A program made the position numbers and the translations under genes. The notes beneath the pieces are model-generated. The model worked only from the letters and a program-made list of their open reading frames with translations. It had not been told where the DNA came from and ran no database searches. A stretch of DNA of 64,000 nucleotides from positions 124,001-188,000 of the forward strand of contig CAWJMN010000002.1 in the NCBI GenBank assembly GCA_963844055.1, written 5' to 3'. This DNA comes from CAWJMN01 sp963844055. Its GTDB lineage: Bacteria > Planctomycetota > Planctomycetia > Pirellulales > Pirellulaceae. Positions 44,247 through 53,981 of this stretch are shown here, piece after piece (position 1 is the first letter of the stretch; every line of letters starts with the position of its first letter).

Positions 44247-45626
44247 CTATGCAAACAGTTCCCGGATCGCCTCACCCTCGCTGAGGATCGGAACCGGCCG
44301 GCCGGCGTAATCTAAAAAGCTTTGATTCCAGTCAATTCCCATCACCCGGTAGATCGTGGCCAGCAGATCGTGCGGGCTCAAAGGGCGTTCAATGGGATAG
44401 GCCGCCTGACCATTGGTGGCACCAACGACAATCCCTTTGGCCAGTCCGCCTCCCGCCAACATCACCGAAATCGCGTCGCCCCAGTGGTCACGCCCCGGGA
44501 TCGGAATGCCTGGTTGCCCAGTATTAATTCGTGGTGTCCGGCCGAACTCACTCATGACAACCACCAGCACCTGGTCGAGCATCCCTCGCTCACTAAGATC
44601 TTCGACGAGGGCTCCAACCGCCTGATCGACCACAGGCAACTTGCCACCATGTCCAACCGCGATGTTCGAATGGTCGTCCCAGTGAGGCATGTCCACGGTT
44701 ACAAACGTAACGCCCGACTCCACCAGCCGCCGCGCCATTAGCGTGTATCGGCCCCACGGGTTTTTCCCATATCGCTCGGCCGATTTGGGATCTTCTTTAT
44801 CGATATCAAACGCTTCCTGGGCCTGCGGACCAATCACCATGCCAAGTGCATCCTGTTGATAACGGTCCATCGCTCGCATCCGCCCCGACCGATCCAGATC
44901 TCGCCGCATCTGGTCGAGACTAGAAAGCAAGCTTTGTCGGCTGGTCATCCGCTCTGGAACTTGCTGCTGCATGCTCGACAAAAACTTTGGACGACCGACC
45001 TGAACGTTGTAAGAGAAGTGCAGATACTTTTGCTCTGTATCCACATCAAACGGGTTGTACTCGCTGCCAAGATAGGCCGCTCCCTGGTAGCCCGGAAACA
45101 AAAACACGCTCTCTGCCGCTGGCAAACCAACATAGGCAGGCATACCTGCCTTGTTCGCGCCGTGCATCTTGGAAACATATGACCCGACCGAAGGAAACTT
45201 GGGGGCCTGATTCGCAGTTGTCGAGCCAAACCGCCCGGTAAGCATCCAGTGCGCTGCGGCAAAGTGATCGCCAGTACCATGATGTAGCGACCGAACAAAC
45301 GCCATTTTGTCGGCTAATGCTGCATGCCTAGGCAGCAGTTCCGAAAGAACAATCCCCGGCACCTTCGTAGAGATCGCCCCAAACGGCCCCCGATATTCGA
45401 CCGCAGCATCGGGCTTAGGATCGTAGGACTCTAGCTGGCTGAGTCCGCCATCTAGCCAGATCAGGATGACCGACTTTTCGTTTTTGGCTGCCTTTCCTTC
45501 GGCGCGCAACTGCTGCAGTCCTGCCAGGGTCAAACCGCCAAAGCCAAGCAGCCCCGCTTTGATCGCGGTGCGTCGCGACTGGCCGCTGCAATTCAGACCC
45601 GAACCAGCATGATGGACCTGCAACAT
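44247..45626 (-). CDS. DUF1501-family protein with twin-arginine signal
   Basis: This 459-residue protein has a Tat-type N-terminus (SRRTAIKAGLLGFGGLTLAG), so it is exported folded. The rest is the DUF1501 fold, related to sulfatases and alkaline phosphatases: ILIWLDGGLSQLESYDPKPD, FVRSLHHGTGDHFAAAHWML, DMPHWDDHSN and VVVMSEFGRTPRINTGQPG. These positions fit metal-binding and formylglycine/serine sites, but the usual Cys/Ser-x-Pro-x-Arg sulfatase motif is absent. The family is very abundant in Planctomycetes and its substrate is unknown. ATG 45626 is preferred over a start 11 codons earlier. Confidence 0.88.
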   Translation of the reverse strand: MLQVHHAGSGLNCSGQSRRTAIKAGLLGFGGLTLAGLQQLRAEGKAAKNEKSVILIWLDGGLSQLESYDPKPDAAVEYRGPFGAISTKVPGIVLSELLPRHAALADKMAFVRSLHHGTGDHFAAAHWMLTGRFGSTTANQAPKFPSVGSYVSKMHGANKAGMPAYVGLPAAESVFLFPGYQGAAYLGSEYNPFDVDTEQKYLHFSYNVQVGRPKFLSSMQQQVPERMTSRQSLLSSLDQMRRDLDRSGRMRAMDRYQQDALGMVIGPQAQEAFDIDKEDPKSAERYGKNPWGRYTLMARRLVESGVTFVTVDMPHWDDHSNIAVGHGGKLPVVDQAVGALVEDLSERGMLDQVLVVVMSEFGRTPRINTGQPGIPIPGRDHWGDAISVMLAGGGLAKGIVVGATNGQAAYPIERPLSPHDLLATIYRVMGIDWNQSFLDYAGRPVPILSEGEAIRELFA

Positions 45627-45841
45627 GGACGCCCTCAATCCTTTTGACCAGCCAGGCAAGAAACTCAGGCACGCTCACCCCAGGCTGTTATCGTATCAAA
45701 CCACACCGATGGGTCAAGTTTTTCCTCCTGGTCCCGCCAGAAGGAACACCGATACGCGGCCGGATATAGAACATTAGCCGTCTTAAAGGAGCTAAAGAGT
45801 GGCGTAAGCCGTTTGCATCCTACCGCCGCACCCGATGGTGA

Positions 45842-46243
45842 CTAGATCTTGTTGATTTCGTTCAAGGCGTCGTTAATGGGCCCCAAATAGAGCTTCATGA
45901 ATAGACGGAAGATCATGAAGATAAGCAGCACTCCGACAAACAGCATGACGGCCACCGTGCTGGCTGCCGTCAGAATCATCAACGAGCTACGAGCCTTCTC
46001 TTGGTACTGTTCCGAGAGCCTTTCCAGCGATTCACTAGTTGTTCCCGAAACCTCCGCCACCTGCATTGCCGAGACAAAGTCCTCGGGATAGACCTTAGGG
46101 GCCGCAAAAGCCTCAAAGAATTGATCGCCTCGGCGAATCGCCCCGGTCACTGCAGGAAGATGGGCCGTGTAGTACAGGTTCAGAGTGGTGCGAATCGCCA
46201 GCTCCACACTTCGAACTGCATCCATGCCGCTATTAAGCGCCAT
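45842..46243 (-). CDS. Type II secretion system F protein, C-terminal half
   Basis: This is the second T2SF domain of a GspF/PilC-like inner-membrane platform protein, 133 residues. It has SGMDAVRSVELAIRTT, then AMQVAEVSGTTSESLERLSE, then two transmembrane helices (TVAVMLFVGVLLIFMIFRLF). ATG 46243 overlaps the last 11 bp of the upstream half, in a different frame. Joined, the two halves give a normal GspF with RLTWSLS followed by MALNSGMD. One extra base near 46244 explains the split, but the ATG overlap also allows separate translation with coupling. No other T2SS gene is in the window. Confidence 0.72.
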   Translation of the reverse strand: MALNSGMDAVRSVELAIRTTLNLYYTAHLPAVTGAIRRGDQFFEAFAAPKVYPEDFVSAMQVAEVSGTTSESLERLSEQYQEKARSSLMILTAASTVAVMLFVGVLLIFMIFRLFMKLYLGPINDALNEINKI

Positions 46244-46886
46244 CGCTCAGCGACCACGTCAATCGCGACAGCGCCAGCGATTCAAGCGCCTTACCAATCA
46301 CTGGTATACGCATGGCGATTTGGACGGGGGCAGGTCCCCACCAGCCACGCAGCACGCTATAGATCACAAGGCCGATCCAACCCAGGATGGCCGCACACAG
46401 AATCCAGAAGATGATCGCGCCACGAAAGCCAACAAGCCCAATCCCCAAAACATCCACGGGCTCGCCGCCGCTGGTGTCGGCAATGACTCCCAAAATGCCA
46501 ATCAGGCCACCAATGACCAAAATGGCAAACAGCAGTTGGAACAAGGGCCATGCAATCCCACGCAAAAAGCTATTGCGAAGCGACTGCTGGTGCTTGTAGT
46601 GCTCTTCTAAGCGAAGCCAGACAATATCCAGATGGCCGGTCTTCTCGCCAACCTCCACCATGTCGCAAACAAGGGTCGGAAAATAGCCTTGGCAGTTATG
46701 CAAAGCATCTGCCAAAGGCTGACCATTTTCCAAAGTCGCTTGAATGTTGGAATAGTGTGTTGCCGCAGTGCCCGAGGCGAGTTTCGCCTCGGTCTTCCAA
46801 ACCTGCACGATGGGAACTCCGCTCTTGAGGCTGATACCGACGCGATGACAAAGCTGAATCAGCCTCTCCGTAGAGATGGTTGCCAT
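46233..46886 (-). CDS. Type II secretion system F protein, N-terminal half
   Basis: This 217-residue part carries the first T2SF domain (QLCHRVGISLKSGVPIVQVW; FPTLVCDMVEVGEKTGHLDI) and about two transmembrane helices (LFQLLFAILVIGGLIGILGV and AIIFWILCAAILGWIGLVIY). It ends in the linker SLALSRLTWSLSDGA. The whole GspF span of both halves is 3n+1 bases, fitting one inserted base. GspF forms the inner-membrane platform of type II secretion and type IV pilus systems. ATG 46886 is the start. See the C-terminal half for the frameshift. Confidence 0.72.
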   Translation of the reverse strand: MATISTERLIQLCHRVGISLKSGVPIVQVWKTEAKLASGTAATHYSNIQATLENGQPLADALHNCQGYFPTLVCDMVEVGEKTGHLDIVWLRLEEHYKHQQSLRNSFLRGIAWPLFQLLFAILVIGGLIGILGVIADTSGGEPVDVLGIGLVGFRGAIIFWILCAAILGWIGLVIYSVLRGWWGPAPVQIAMRIPVIGKALESLALSRLTWSLSDGA

Positions 46887-46950
46887 CGCCGTACCTGCCC
46901 TTTTGAAACAGAGAATCCCACCCTGGAAATCTGCCTACCCCAGCGCAGAA

Positions 46951-49900
46951 CTACTTGCCGCCGACGATCTGTACCTGAGCCGCCGTGGCCCCCTTGGGCA
47001 CTTCAACCATCTCAACCGCAAGATTCTCCGACCGCTTTTGCCGGTTGATCCCCACTGTCAACGAGTGCCGTCCCGAGCCGAGATCCAGGTTAACAACCGC
47101 CGCCATCGGAGTCGGCTTGCCATCTACCCATAGGGTCAGGCCGGCTGTCTTGCCAAGCGAAAGAGAAACAACACCGGGGCTGCTTACTTCCAGCTGGAAG
47201 CGAACAAACGAGTGCGGATCGTATCCCGCATGAGCCACAAACTGAGGAAGTGCTGCTACAGGCAAATCGCCCCCTACACGACTGTAAGCCGGTTCCCAAG
47301 TAAGGGCTGCATTGTCGCTGGCCGCGGAATCATAGCTGGTCCGATTGATCAGCTTGTGAGCTTCGGGCGTCCAGGTCAACGCTTCCCAGCGACGAACGAC
47401 AGGCGTCTTCCCAATGGCGTAGTTGCCGCCCACCTTGCCGAGTTCCGAAAGGAAACGCACAAGATCCACCAGTTCGGTTCGCGTCAGCGAGTCGGCCAAA
47501 CCATCTGGCATCAACGAACGACCATCTTTACGCTGTTCGATCGAATCCTTGGAAATCGTGACCAGCTTGTCGTCCGCCTGACGCATTACCAGTTCCGTTG
47601 GGCTTTCACGAACCGGAATGCCGGTGACAACAATGCCTTCATCGGTAACGACCGTCTGCGAGTGATAGCCTTCTTTGACCTTCTTGGCAGGCTCCAAAAG
47701 CGCTTCCACAAGGTAGTCGACCTGGGCACTCGCACCGATGCTCACCATGTCAGGACCAACGGCACCACCGGCACCACCGATCGCATGGCACTTCATGCAC
47801 TGCATCGCGCCCGAACGATAGATCACTTCTCCCTTTTCTGGATTACCCTTTTCCTTGATCTCTGCCACGAGCTGAGCGACAAACTCTGGCGTCGGCTTCC
47901 AAACTGCCGCTTCTAGGCCGCCCGACTTTTGTGCGGCAACAATCAATTCCTCCGAAGGCTGAGCGGCCGCACGTGCAGCACGCAAAACCAGTTTGGCCGT
48001 ATCGGCCTTGAGCTTCTTATTGGCCAATGCTTGAGTGAGTGCAGGAGCACCACCGCTGCGAGCCAACAAAGCACCAGCAGCACCGGCGGGGTCTAGCCCT
48101 TCTGGCGATTCGGCCAAAAGCTCAACCAGTTCCGTCGCAGCGGCTGGGACGTCCAAAGCGGCCGTGGCGGCAATCGCTCGCTGACGAACCTCTAGCTTGC
48201 CTCCGGTACGTGCCAACTTGGCCAAAGCCACCTTGCTGGCATCGCCACCCAGTGCCGCCAAACCATCCATCGCAGAACCTTGCAATGCAGGCGTCGTATC
48301 TGCTCCGCCGGCAGCAAGTGCCTCCAGCGTTGCGCGAGCACCTTCTAGCTTCCAAACGCCGGCCGCTTGGCAGGCAGCATTCTTCAAAGCAGCATTTGCC
48401 GAAGAAAGCAAACCCACAACAGGCGTCAAATCACCCGCAGGAACTGCCTTACGAATCCGTGTTGTTTCGACCATGGCCATCAAAATTGTGGCCTTGCGTT
48501 CTGGTGTTAGCTTGCTGTTGGCATCGAGCACCAATCCCAGCACCGACGACAACTCCTTCGCACCGCCAAGCTGTGCAATCAGCGAAAGCACGCCATCCAC
48601 GCGGTTCTCAGCAATCTTGTCCTCTTGCAACAAACGTAGCAATGGTGGCACAACATCGGGCGAGTCAACCGCCTTGAGGGCGAACGTCAACTGGGCCGTG
48701 CTACCACCAAAGTCAAACGATCCTTCCTTGACGGCAGGAAGCCAAAGCGGAGCAAGATCTCGCATCGCTTGCCAAGCACCAAAATCAAGGAACCGGTCCA
48801 GCGGTTGATCGAGTACGCGAGCTGCTGCCTGAGCAATCTCCAAACCACGTCCTGAAGCAATCAGTTGCTTACCAACTGCCGTTTGGGGCAGCAAAGCCAA
48901 TGCTCGAACTGCCTCAAGGCGAACACGAGGATTGCTATCGACTGCAGCGGCTTGCAACTGGGTCAAAGCGACGGTTGCTTCTTCAAGTGTTGCCACACCA
49001 GCGTTTACGCTACTCCCTGCAAAGGCATCGCCTGGCTTTTTGCCATGCGAGACATATCGCACTGCAGCAGCTCGGACGCGATGATCCTTGGCCTTGAGTA
49101 GCTTGGCAACCAAGCCCTCATCATCCAAGCGACAGGCCTCGCGAGCCCACAAACCTTCCAGCAAAAGCGCTTCGTAGTCAGCACTTTCTGGATTGAGGCC
49201 GGCAATCCACTGCGTAATCGCCGCTTTCACTTCTGCAGGGTCACGTTCCTTCAGCAGCAACTTTGCATTGGTGCGAGTCCACTCTTCCCCTGCCGACAGC
49301 AAAGCGACCAAGTCGACAACCTTCGTGTTGGCAGCAATCGCCGTCTTTAGCGGTGCACTTCCCTTGGCCGAAACACGCCAAATACGACCATGAACATGGT
49401 CACGACGTTCATCACGGAAGTCAACTTCGCCGTGCTGAATGATGGGGTTATACCAGTCTGCAATGTAGATCGCTCCATCGGAACCGTGCTTCACATCGAT
49501 CGGACGGAACGCCACATGCGTGGTCTTGATCACTTCGCTTTCTTGACGCGAGGCAAACCCGCTGCCATCTTCCGTTACCGTGAACCGGCAAACGCGATGG
49601 GCACGGAAGTCATTGGCGACCATCGTCCCACGCCACGATTCTGGCAGGTGATTACCGGACAAAATTTCCAATCCGCAATGCTTCGGGCTACCAGGATTCA
49701 AACCTTGCACAATCCGCACGGCACCCGGAGCCGTTAGAAACACGCTTCCTGGAAATACATAGTTGATCCCTTCACCACCTGCACCATCGGTTGCAAATGA
49801 TTGCCCGAAACGATCAAAGTGATGGCCCCAGCTGTTTACCAAACCATAAGCGAGAACTTCCAGCTCCAGCGTTTCTGGACGGAAACGCCAAATACCACCA

Positions 49901-50532
49901 CCATTGAGCCGCTTGACACCGTAAGGGGTCTCTACGTGCGAGTGGATGTAGATCGACTGATTCATATACAAGCAGCCATCAGGGCCCCAGCGTAGCGTGT
50001 GGAGCAAATGGTGCGTATCTTCGGTACCAAAGCCCGAAAGAACGATTTCGCGATCGTCGGCCTTGCCGTCGCCGTCGCGATCAATCAGATGGATCAGCTC
50101 GGTGCTGTTTACAACGTAAGCTCCACCCTTGTTGTCGGGAGCAAGACCCGTAGGAATCAAAAGCCCATCAGCAAAGATCGTGGTCTTGTCGGCCTGACCA
50201 TCGCCGTTGGTGTCTTCAAGCACCAAGATCTTGTCGGTTGCCTTTTGCCCTGGCTTGATCTGTGGATAGACCTCGCTGGCAGCAATCCAAAGCCGGCCTT
50301 GTGCATCAAAATTCATATGAATCGGCTTGGCCATCAATGGATCGGCTGCAAACAGATTCACCTCAAAACCTTCTGCCACCACAAAGGACTTCCGTTCTAG
50401 TTCCGGATCTGGAACTGGAATGTCCTTCAATTCACGCTGTGCAAACGCTGGACTTGCCAACGTTCCCACCAGCAACATCCCCGAAAGCACCTGACGAGCA
50501 TTTGTCGCGATGCTAAACATCATTCGTTCCAT
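46951..50532 (-). CDS. Giant secreted propeller/HEAT/cytochrome c protein
   Basis: This 1193-residue protein of a type highly typical for Planctomycetes and Verrucomicrobia is exported (signal ending near SPAFAQ). In order it has a beta-propeller dehydrogenase-like domain (about 30-390; GFEVNLFAADPLMAKPIHMN, LVLEDTNGDGQADKTTIFAD, VKHGSDGAIYIADWYNP), a long HEAT-repeat region (about 400-860), and a cytochrome c domain with one haem motif (CMKCH). The last 180 residues form a jelly-roll-like domain (GLTLWVDGKPTPMAAVVNLD). ATG 50532 has aagga directly upstream. Such proteins are thought to oxidise sugars in the periplasm, but no substrate is known. The SGNH gene lies directly upstream. Confidence 0.88.
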   Translation of the reverse strand: MERMMFSIATNARQVLSGMLLVGTLASPAFAQRELKDIPVPDPELERKSFVVAEGFEVNLFAADPLMAKPIHMNFDAQGRLWIAASEVYPQIKPGQKATDKILVLEDTNGDGQADKTTIFADGLLIPTGLAPDNKGGAYVVNSTELIHLIDRDGDGKADDREIVLSGFGTEDTHHLLHTLRWGPDGCLYMNQSIYIHSHVETPYGVKRLNGGGIWRFRPETLELEVLAYGLVNSWGHHFDRFGQSFATDGAGGEGINYVFPGSVFLTAPGAVRIVQGLNPGSPKHCGLEILSGNHLPESWRGTMVANDFRAHRVCRFTVTEDGSGFASRQESEVIKTTHVAFRPIDVKHGSDGAIYIADWYNPIIQHGEVDFRDERRDHVHGRIWRVSAKGSAPLKTAIAANTKVVDLVALLSAGEEWTRTNAKLLLKERDPAEVKAAITQWIAGLNPESADYEALLLEGLWAREACRLDDEGLVAKLLKAKDHRVRAAAVRYVSHGKKPGDAFAGSSVNAGVATLEEATVALTQLQAAAVDSNPRVRLEAVRALALLPQTAVGKQLIASGRGLEIAQAAARVLDQPLDRFLDFGAWQAMRDLAPLWLPAVKEGSFDFGGSTAQLTFALKAVDSPDVVPPLLRLLQEDKIAENRVDGVLSLIAQLGGAKELSSVLGLVLDANSKLTPERKATILMAMVETTRIRKAVPAGDLTPVVGLLSSANAALKNAACQAAGVWKLEGARATLEALAAGGADTTPALQGSAMDGLAALGGDASKVALAKLARTGGKLEVRQRAIAATAALDVPAAATELVELLAESPEGLDPAGAAGALLARSGGAPALTQALANKKLKADTAKLVLRAARAAAQPSEELIVAAQKSGGLEAAVWKPTPEFVAQLVAEIKEKGNPEKGEVIYRSGAMQCMKCHAIGGAGGAVGPDMVSIGASAQVDYLVEALLEPAKKVKEGYHSQTVVTDEGIVVTGIPVRESPTELVMRQADDKLVTISKDSIEQRKDGRSLMPDGLADSLTRTELVDLVRFLSELGKVGGNYAIGKTPVVRRWEALTWTPEAHKLINRTSYDSAASDNAALTWEPAYSRVGGDLPVAALPQFVAHAGYDPHSFVRFQLEVSSPGVVSLSLGKTAGLTLWVDGKPTPMAAVVNLDLGSGRHSLTVGINRQKRSENLAVEMVEVPKGATAAQVQIVGGK

Positions 50533-50633
50533 CAATTCCTTCGCAAGCCGCATAGTTCAAATCCAGTCCAAGACAGGAGATCATTTCCAAGCAATAAAAA
50601 TCGACGCCACCAGCTCCCAAGCTCAACCGCAAA

Positions 50634-52445
50634 CTACGGCGTGCGGATCACTTCGATCCGGTGCACCTTGGGCGTCGCCAATTCTGCAATTTCTTTTTCC
50701 TTCTCCGCGATGAGTGGATCAAACATCGGGATCTCTACGGCATTGTTCCCTTGCTCGTGCTTACGGAACAGGAACAAGTAGGTTTCATTCTGAGGACGAT
50801 AGCGATGGAAGTAGAGTTCATTCTTCTCCGCAATCCGCGTCAGAAGTTCAGCCCCCTGGGCTTCTTCCAAAGGAATTTCCACCCCTTCAGCCAAACGCTC
50901 GGAGGTGGCTTCCAGCTTGGCATTGCCGTCTACCAAAACCTTATAAGTCCCTCGCTCTAGTCCAGAAAACTTCGCCTGCAATTGTCCAAGCTGAAGCTCC
51001 TTTTTCATGAGCGTTTCCCCCGCCAATCCGCTGGCAAAGTAGGAACCAGTCACAGGACCTGGCACACCGCCGACATGGAAAGGGCGAACGTCGATCGTTA
51101 CTCCCTTGGCATTGGCCTCAACGGCCCGAACATCAACTCCCTGTGCCGAAAGGACACGAGGAGCAATTGCCAGTTCTACCTTCGGAGCCGAATAAACAAC
51201 TCCAAGCTTGCGACAAATCGCTTCGCTAAGCTTCGCATCACCGGCAGGACGCAAGTGCCGGCCATTCATCGTCAAATGTTCTTTGGATGCTGGATCGACA
51301 GCGGCATCGTACAAGCTGACAAAAGCATGGCCACGCTCGATGGCAGCCTGACGCAAAACTTCGATGTAGTCCTTCAGCCAACCGTTGTAGGTTGCTGGGT
51401 TGGGAAGTGGTGCCCCCAAGAATTCTTGTTGACGTGGTCCCACCAGCAAAATGCGAGCCCCGGTTGGCTCCAACGCGTCAAGCAAGTCGCTTAGCCCACG
51501 GCGGAAGTTTTCCAGCCCTTCAGGGCCGGCATACGCTTCGTTCTCACCATAGCCCACAACAATCAGGGTCGGATTGGCTTCTGCTACATCTTTCACCAGT
51601 CGCTTAAATCCATCCGCACGAGCTCCAAAAACCGCCCGAGCATCACCCCAAACGGTGTCGCCGCTCCAGCCGAGATTCCGGAATGTTACCTTCTTGTCCG
51701 CCAATCGCGTGGATAGCATCGCTTCCAAGAATCCCGTCGATTGCAGCCGTTCAATGAACGTTGCCCCCAGGAAGACGACGCGGTCATTTTCTTCAAACTG
51801 GAAATGCCCCTTTTGCGAAGCCTTGGCTTTGTTCAAAACCAGCAGCTTTTCCCCTTCAACAACCTTGCCAGGCGCACCCCATGGTCCCGATGCACCATAC
51901 GCACCCAGTGCCGAAGCATTGCCCCACTTGGAATCATCCAATTCCAAACGCGTCCAAGGGCCTGCCACCTTCGTGGCAAACTTCCAGGATGCATCCGTAC
52001 CAATCACTTGCTCTGCCGCTCCCTTGGTGCGAATCAAAATTTTGGCTGCCATGGCAGCAGGGTCAGCGCCACCATTGGTTGCAGCCACCGAAATCAAATT
52101 CCTGCCAGGAACAATCAGCGGTGTCGCATCAAAGCGATAGAGTTGCGTGAAGTTGTCACCCCGCCCCAAGCGGCGACCATTGACAAACAACTCAAAGGCG
52201 TTGTCGGCCGTAATCTCGATTTGAAACAGCTCTGGCAACTGCTCGATCTGCACTGCCTTACGGAAGTAGACCGTTTCCGCCGGAGCCTTGGTGGCAGCTT
52301 CGGGAATCGACCAAATCCATTGCGGCTGGCCCGATCCAGCAGGCTCCGCTCCGTTTACAAAGGCTCCCCAGAGGGCAAAAGTCCCCAGCAGAGCCGGCAC
52401 AAGTATTCCCGCCGTACGAAAAGGGGCCGCTTTATTCATCACCAC
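50634..52445 (-). CDS. SGNH-hydrolase-fold protein with N-terminal jelly-roll
   Basis: This 603-residue secreted protein has a signal peptide, a carbohydrate-binding-like jelly-roll (about 40-180; WIWSIPEAATKAPAETVYFR; FVNGRRLGRGDNF), and an SGNH fold (about 220-400). Block II is NLGWSGDTVWGDAR, block III is VGYGENEAY, and block V is HLRPAGDAKL. Block I reads FLGATFIERL at residues 225-234: the nucleophilic serine of the usual GDS is missing, so hydrolase activity is doubtful. The C-terminal 200 residues hold a second beta domain. The start is GTG 52445, with ATG 52439 as alternative. It is about 100 bp before the giant cytochrome protein and is probably co-transcribed with it. Confidence 0.83.
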   Translation of the reverse strand: MVMNKAAPFRTAGILVPALLGTFALWGAFVNGAEPAGSGQPQWIWSIPEAATKAPAETVYFRKAVQIEQLPELFQIEITADNAFELFVNGRRLGRGDNFTQLYRFDATPLIVPGRNLISVAATNGGADPAAMAAKILIRTKGAAEQVIGTDASWKFATKVAGPWTRLELDDSKWGNASALGAYGASGPWGAPGKVVEGEKLLVLNKAKASQKGHFQFEENDRVVFLGATFIERLQSTGFLEAMLSTRLADKKVTFRNLGWSGDTVWGDARAVFGARADGFKRLVKDVAEANPTLIVVGYGENEAYAGPEGLENFRRGLSDLLDALEPTGARILLVGPRQQEFLGAPLPNPATYNGWLKDYIEVLRQAAIERGHAFVSLYDAAVDPASKEHLTMNGRHLRPAGDAKLSEAICRKLGVVYSAPKVELAIAPRVLSAQGVDVRAVEANAKGVTIDVRPFHVGGVPGPVTGSYFASGLAGETLMKKELQLGQLQAKFSGLERGTYKVLVDGNAKLEATSERLAEGVEIPLEEAQGAELLTRIAEKNELYFHRYRPQNETYLFLFRKHEQGNNAVEIPMFDPLIAEKEKEIAELATPKVHRIEVIRTP

Positions 52446-52709
52446 AGGTATTCCTCAAGGCAAAATAGACTCAGGCAAACAACGGGGTCCATTATCCCCG
52501 GACAAATGGGACCATTCCAGCCCTTGACACCAGTATTTCTTCGGGAACCTGGCACCGCCGCCCATGTTTCGCGGATCTTCTGGCCGCCTGTGCGGCCACG
52601 CCCTCCCCCCATTTGCCCGAATCCCCACCACGCAGTTGGAGGCCGACGGCCTGTTTTCTCTACTAGCTAATGGAATCGTTGTCAGTTAGCCTGCCACAGT
52701 TAGGAGAAG
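52446..52709. other. 264-bp divergent gap before the sensor kinase
   Basis: This region lies between divergent genes and carries their promoters. I see no strong consensus match. Confidence 0.35.
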
Positions 52710-53981
52710 ATGGCCCTGTCCCCTGCACCAATTCGGCACCACAATGAACGAGTAGCTTGTGCCCAAGATTCAGTTCCTGGCCAACCTGCCTTCCTCCCAT
52801 TCGCGTTCAAAAAATCGCCAAGGCATGCATCCGCTGTGGTAAATCAGAACTTACATGAGCGTCAGGTTGCCTCATCAGGAGATCCTCAGCACCCCTGGCC
52901 GCTGGCAACTCCTCGTCGCGTTACGCCGCCCGCTTCTGTCGCCAACCTCATTGTTGAGTCGACGATTTTTGGAGCCATCTACGCGGCGATCTTTCTGCTG
53001 TCCAAGGGCTACTTTTTCCCAGAGCTTTATCAACAAGCCATTTGGCCCATCAGCGGCCTGACATTAGCCGCGTTTGCAGGCAGCACAAAAGATCGCTGGC
53101 TCGGCTACACACTCGCCATTGCGACGGCCGACCTTACCTGCCGCATGATGGTGTGCAAGGGCGACATTTCTTTGATCCTTCCCTCCACAGCGCTGTGTAT
53201 AACGGAACCGTTGTTATCAGCCTGGCTGCTACAGCGACTTGCGGGTGACGTATTTCGGCTATCGAGCATTCGCCGCTTGGTTGAACTGATAGCGATCGGC
53301 GCACTAGCAAGCCCGATCATCAGTGCCACGATTGGAAGCGCATTGATTCAATCGACAACGACGGAGCCCATCTTTGCCATCGCGTTTTTTAGTTGGTGGA
53401 CCTCCAATTGCATTGGCGTGCTGGTTGTCTCCCCCGTCGTCCTGTCCTGGGTCGACCGGACTCAGCAAGGTAACAATTACTTTTCCAATTGGCTGATGCT
53501 CCTGGAGTTTGTCGGCTGGCAAGCGATCAGCATGTGTATTTCCGTCATGGTATTTGGGCCCCCGCAACCTGGGCTATTGCGGGTGTTTCAATATCCCATC
53601 TCGCTGATGCCACTCTTCTTTTGCATTATCCTTCGATTCGGCCTGCGTGGAATTTCGACCAGCATCCTCCTGTTTCTGTTTCCGACGATTTATGGAACCG
53701 CTGCCGGATACGGCTATGTCGCAAACTTCTTCCCAAACCCCATGGAGCAAATTTGGGCCATTCAGCGATTTGTGGCGGTACTCACGTGCACCATCAACAT
53801 CCTAGCCATCCTTCTGGAGCAACAAAGACGAACGACTCGAATGTTGCGTGAACAAGCCCAGCTTTTAACGTCGATTATTAACTCGACTGCCAACGGCATT
53901 TTGGTAAAGGATCTCGACAACCGCTACCTTTTGGCCAATCAGTCTGGCGCAAAATGCTTGGCACAACGATCAACGAAATGA
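52710..53981 (+). CDS. MASE1 sensor part of a histidine kinase, N-terminal fragment
   Basis: This 423-residue frame starts at ATG 52710 with an excellent aggag 4 bp upstream. After a 70-residue polar leader, it has about eight to ten transmembrane helices in a MASE1-like sensor domain (FGAIYAAIFLLSKGYFFPEL; AIWPISGLTLAAFAG; FFSWWTSNCIGVLVVSPVVL). The start of a first PAS domain follows (LLTSIINSTANGILVKDLDN). The frame breaks at aaaa 53951-53954 and ends 27 bp later. The missing part continues one frame over in the next entry: NQSGAK followed by MLGTTINEMIGR. One A is lacking. It is therefore the N-terminal part of one large kinase. MASE1 is thought to sense oxygen or aromatic signals. Confidence 0.8.
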   Translation: MALSPAPIRHHNERVACAQDSVPGQPAFLPFAFKKSPRHASAVVNQNLHERQVASSGDPQHPWPLATPRRVTPPASVANLIVESTIFGAIYAAIFLLSKGYFFPELYQQAIWPISGLTLAAFAGSTKDRWLGYTLAIATADLTCRMMVCKGDISLILPSTALCITEPLLSAWLLQRLAGDVFRLSSIRRLVELIAIGALASPIISATIGSALIQSTTTEPIFAIAFFSWWTSNCIGVLVVSPVVLSWVDRTQQGNNYFSNWLMLLEFVGWQAISMCISVMVFGPPQPGLLRVFQYPISLMPLFFCIILRFGLRGISTSILLFLFPTIYGTAAGYGYVANFFPNPMEQIWAIQRFVAVLTCTINILAILLEQQRRTTRMLREQAQLLTSIINSTANGILVKDLDNRYLLANQSGAKCLAQRSTK

